Shown here: piece by piece, positions 31,640 through 33,869 of the stretch | Layout: every line of letters starts with the position of its first letter | Numbering within the stretch: the first letter of the stretch is position 1 | Assembly (NCBI GenBank): GCA_021811925.1 | Contig: JAKAPY010000003.1 | Span: forward strand, 1-33,869 | DNA: 33,869 bases | Source of the DNA: Thermoplasmata archaeon | GTDB taxonomy: Archaea; Thermoplasmatota; Thermoplasmata; Sysuiplasmatales; Sysuiplasmataceae | Direction of reading: 5' to 3' | Translations under genes and position numbers: made by a program | The notes under the pieces: model-generated | The model's input: only the letters and a program-made list of their open reading frames with translations | Databases searched by the model: none | Told to the model about the DNA's origin: nothing

Positions 31640-32282
31640 CCGCTGCCTCCTTCCCCTGTCTCTGCACCATTTTCCTTTTTATGACCTTGAGCGTAGTGAA
31701 AGTGTCTCTCTCTATCTCGTCCAGCCTCATCCTGATCTGCTTTGCAGAGTACGTCAGCTGTGGAATGAGTATGTTCTCGATCGCGTTTGACCTTCTCTTC
31801 GTCTTGTCTATCTCCTGCAGGAGCCTCCTCATCGAATTCTCCTTTTCGGCGATCTCGAGCATCGATGAAAGCACCTTTTCGAACTTCTTGATTGCATCGT
31901 TGACTGGGGCGCTGACGGCGGTAGACCTGTACTCCGGGCTGAGAACGGAGAGCCCTGCCTTTACACTGAGCTCCGGGACCCTGACGCCCATCACATTCTT
32001 CGCCCCCACGCCGACATTGGAGCTGGACGACATCTGCGCGACACGCTCGAGCTCCATTGCACCGCTCATGACTTCTGCAAGCTTGAGCGAATCAATTGCC
32101 CTGCCTATGTCTTCCCTCAGGTTCTCCCTGAGACCCCTGATCTTCCTGCTAATGTTGAAGAATTCCATCACCAGGGCGTTGCGCTTCATTTTCAGCAGGT
32201 CCAGCCCTCTCTTGGCGAGCTTGATGCGCCTGTTTGTCCTGATCAGTTCTATCCTGGTGGGCTTGATCTGCTGTGCCGGCAT
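31626..32282 (-). CDS. atpD: A-type ATP synthase subunit D (central stalk)
   Basis: 218 residues from ATG 32282. Two long helices (RIELIRTNRRIKLAKRGLDL and KRNALVMEFFNI at the start; NILIPQLTYSAKQIRMRLDE and RDTFTTLKVIKRK at the end) form the rotating shaft, with a globular middle. This is the classic V/A-type subunit D pattern. The open frame extends to 32372 inside atpB, but the ATG overlaps the atpB stop as TAATG and gives the normal length. It transmits rotation between the A3B3 head and the membrane ring. Confidence 0.95.
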   Translation of the reverse strand: MPAQQIKPTRIELIRTNRRIKLAKRGLDLLKMKRNALVMEFFNISRKIRGLRENLREDIGRAIDSLKLAEVMSGAMELERVAQMSSSSNVGVGAKNVMGVRVPELSVKAGLSVLSPEYRSTAVSAPVNDAIKKFEKVLSSMLEIAEKENSMRRLLQEIDKTKRRSNAIENILIPQLTYSAKQIRMRLDEIERDTFTTLKVIKRKMVQRQGKEAADVSA

Positions 32283-33670
32283 TACTCCTTCCTCCACTTG
32301 CCGTACTTCTCTATGAACTCCCTCTTGACTCTCTTCATCTCTGTTTTGGGCATGACGCTCAGAAGCTCCCATCCAAGGTCCAGTGTCGTCTCTATTCCCC
32401 TGTCCTCGTAGACACCCTGCTTCACGAACCTGTTTTCAAACTCGTCCGCGAATTTCAGGTAGAGCCTGTCATTTGCCCCGAGCGCCTCCTCACCCACAAT
32501 CGCACTGAGGGATCTCAGGTCCTTGCCGTTGGCGTAGGCCGAATAGAGCTGGTCGGCAATGCCCCTGTGATCCTCCCTTGTTCTCCCCTTGCCTATGCCC
32601 TGGTTCATCAGCCTTGAAAGAGAGGGAAGGACGTCTATCCCGGGATATATCCCCTTTCTCTGCAGATCTCTGCTAAGCACCGTCTGTCCTTCTGTAATGT
32701 AGCCTGTCAGGTCGGGGATGGGATGCGTTATGTCGTCTCCGGGCATTGTCAGTATTGGTATTTGTGTAATCGAACCGTTCTTTCCCCTTATTTTTCCTGC
32801 GCGTTCGTATATTGTGCTCAGGTCGGTGTACATGTAGCCAGGATAGCCCCTTCTTCCCGGGACTTCCTCCCTCGCGGATGAAATCTCCCTGAGCGCCTCG
32901 CAGTAGTTTGTCATGTCGGAGAGAATCACAAGAATGTGCATCTCCCTCTCATACGCCAGATACTCTGCCGTTGTGAGTGCAACCTTTGGGAGCATGATGC
33001 GTTCCATCGACGGGTCGGAGGAAAGGTTGAGGAAAAGCACGGCTCTTGACAGTGCACCCGTGTTCCTGAATTCGCTGATGAAGAAATTGGCCTCCTCGCT
33101 TGTTATGCCCATGGCACCGAAGATGACAGCGAAGTTCTCTCCTTTCCCGAGCACCTTCGCCTGCCTCGCTATCTGGGCCGCAAGCATGTTGTGTGCCAGG
33201 CCAGACCCTGAGAAGATTGGCAGTTTCTGCCCCCTCACAAGCGTGTTCATTCCATCGATTGTGGAAATGCCCGTTTCAATAAACTCTGAGGGCTCCTCCC
33301 TGGAATAAGGATTTATCGCGTTTCCAACGATTTCCACCCTCTCCTTGCTTATGATCAAAGGGCCACCATCGGATGGTTCGCCGAGACCGTTGAATATCCT
33401 TCCGAGCATTTCGTCTGAGACTGTAATCCTGGCCGTTGTGCCAGAAAACTTCACTCTTGTCTTCCCGACATCCAATCCCGAAGTCGGACCGAACACCTGC
33501 ACGACTGCCAGGCCCCTGCTTGTGTCGAGGACCTGCCCGGTTCTTGTCTGTCCATCAGGCGTCCTGATTTCTACAAGCTCGTTGTATGCAGCGTTCTCCA
33601 CCTTCTCCACAAAAAGGAGAGGACCCGTTATCTGTGATATTGACTTGTAGCTCACACCAGGCATTTTCAT
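32282..33670 (-). CDS. atpB: A-type ATP synthase subunit B
   Basis: 462 residues, the usual length of the regulatory, non-catalytic B subunit. The N-terminal barrel (SQITGPLLFVEKV) precedes the nucleotide-binding domain with LPIFSGSGLAHN replacing a canonical P-loop, VIFGAMGITSEEANFF, and MHILVILSDMTNYCEALREI. The C-terminal bundle follows (DQLYSAYANGKDLRSLSAIV). Three B subunits alternate with A in the head. It starts at ATG 33670, overlapping the atpA stop as ATGA. Confidence 0.97.
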   Translation of the reverse strand: MKMPGVSYKSISQITGPLLFVEKVENAAYNELVEIRTPDGQTRTGQVLDTSRGLAVVQVFGPTSGLDVGKTRVKFSGTTARITVSDEMLGRIFNGLGEPSDGGPLIISKERVEIVGNAINPYSREEPSEFIETGISTIDGMNTLVRGQKLPIFSGSGLAHNMLAAQIARQAKVLGKGENFAVIFGAMGITSEEANFFISEFRNTGALSRAVLFLNLSSDPSMERIMLPKVALTTAEYLAYEREMHILVILSDMTNYCEALREISSAREEVPGRRGYPGYMYTDLSTIYERAGKIRGKNGSITQIPILTMPGDDITHPIPDLTGYITEGQTVLSRDLQRKGIYPGIDVLPSLSRLMNQGIGKGRTREDHRGIADQLYSAYANGKDLRSLSAIVGEEALGANDRLYLKFADEFENRFVKQGVYEDRGIETTLDLGWELLSVMPKTEMKRVKREFIEKYGKWRKE

Positions 33671-33869
33671 GCACCTACCATCTGTGTCCCGGCAGACTGC
33701 ATCTGCCCCGCGATATCCTTTAGGAGGTCTGCGAAGAATGACTCTGCCTGCTCCTCCTTCACTTCTTTCATCCTGGAGATTTTCTCCCTGACAGGAAGAA
33801 CTGAGAGCTGCTCCATTGTGGCTCCCCTTTCGAGTGCCTCATTCTGGAATTTTCCCATCTCACTTATAG
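33667..33869 (-). CDS. atpA: A-type ATP synthase subunit A, C-terminal fragment (5' part outside window)
   Basis: Only the last 66 residues are visible; the frame is open to the window edge. The segment LERGATMEQLSVLPVREKIS followed by RMKEVKEE matches the C-terminal bundle of catalytic A subunits (LPVREKIARMK in the family). The position directly before atpB confirms it. Subunits E, C, F and K would be expected upstream, beyond the window. Confidence 0.9.
   Translation of the reverse strand, partial: ISEMGKFQNEALERGATMEQLSVLPVREKISRMKEVKEEQAESFFADLLKDIAGQMQSAGTQMVGA

Noticed and set aside
1..33869. CRISPR arrays, insertion sequences and prophage
   Set aside because: No repeat-spacer pattern, transposase, integrase or phage structural gene was seen.

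Overview
The window is archaeal chromosome, most likely a Thermoplasmata-related euryarchaeote. It carries an A-type ATP synthase operon, Orc1/Cdc6, primase PriS, prefoldin alpha, ribosomal protein L18a/LX, FtsY, TiaS, Dph2, a QueD/QueC/QueE set (archaeosine route) and an ER-type signal peptidase. Promoters are TATA-like with short or absent leaders, and TTG/GTG starts are common. The lineage call is inference; no rRNA or tRNA gene was seen. Genes are closely packed in short operons on both strands, without insertion sequences, CRISPR arrays or clear signs of recent transfer.

Layout. 1-2729 (minus): sufC, a sufU/iscU-like scaffold gene, a CysM-type cysteine synthase, and an edge-truncated protein fusing a CysO/MoaD ubiquitin-like domain to a MoeB/MoeZ E1-like domain. 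A divergent SufR-like regulator (2863-3495) faces them across a dyad lying between two TATA boxes. 3572-5405: a membrane-anchored secreted protein, a small membrane protein and a double winged-helix regulator. 5469-7235: queD-queC-queE, with queC apparently starting at CTG. 7246-9619 (minus): dph2 and an unusual fusion of a DUF385/Ddn-like barrel to a methyltransferase. 9670-13051: a glycosyltransferase, a small unknown gene, priS and a membrane protein. 13139-14733: rpl18a-pfdA-ftsY. 14740-16526 (minus): an M20 peptidase and a dCMP deaminase. 16641-17528: signal peptidase.

17520-19332: orc1/cdc6 and, upstream of it, a 0.5 kb gene-free stretch holding two well-matched inverted ORB-like elements, a likely replication origin. 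19336-24588: a membrane protein, tiaS, thiolase, 3-hydroxyacyl-CoA dehydrogenase and an MFS transporter. 24600-28878: an HTH_10 regulator divergent from a three-gene 2-oxoacid:ferredoxin oxidoreductase operon (gamma-delta fusion, alpha, beta). Its alpha subunit carries the residues I recall as diagnostic of oxalate oxidoreductase (YPIRP plus an R..D....F loop) instead of the pyruvate-type YPITP. 29140-33869 (minus): A-type ATPase genes in the order A(partial)-B-D-small ORF-H-I.

How it fits together. The left end combines Fe-S cluster assembly, its probable Fe-S-sensing repressor and a sulfur-carrier route to cysteine. The right end combines a ferredoxin-reducing oxidoreductase, possibly acting on oxalate, with ATP synthase. 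The most notable points are the oxalate oxidoreductase-like operon, the CysO-MoeZ fusion, the origin, and the 58-residue membrane protein hidden in the ATPase operon.
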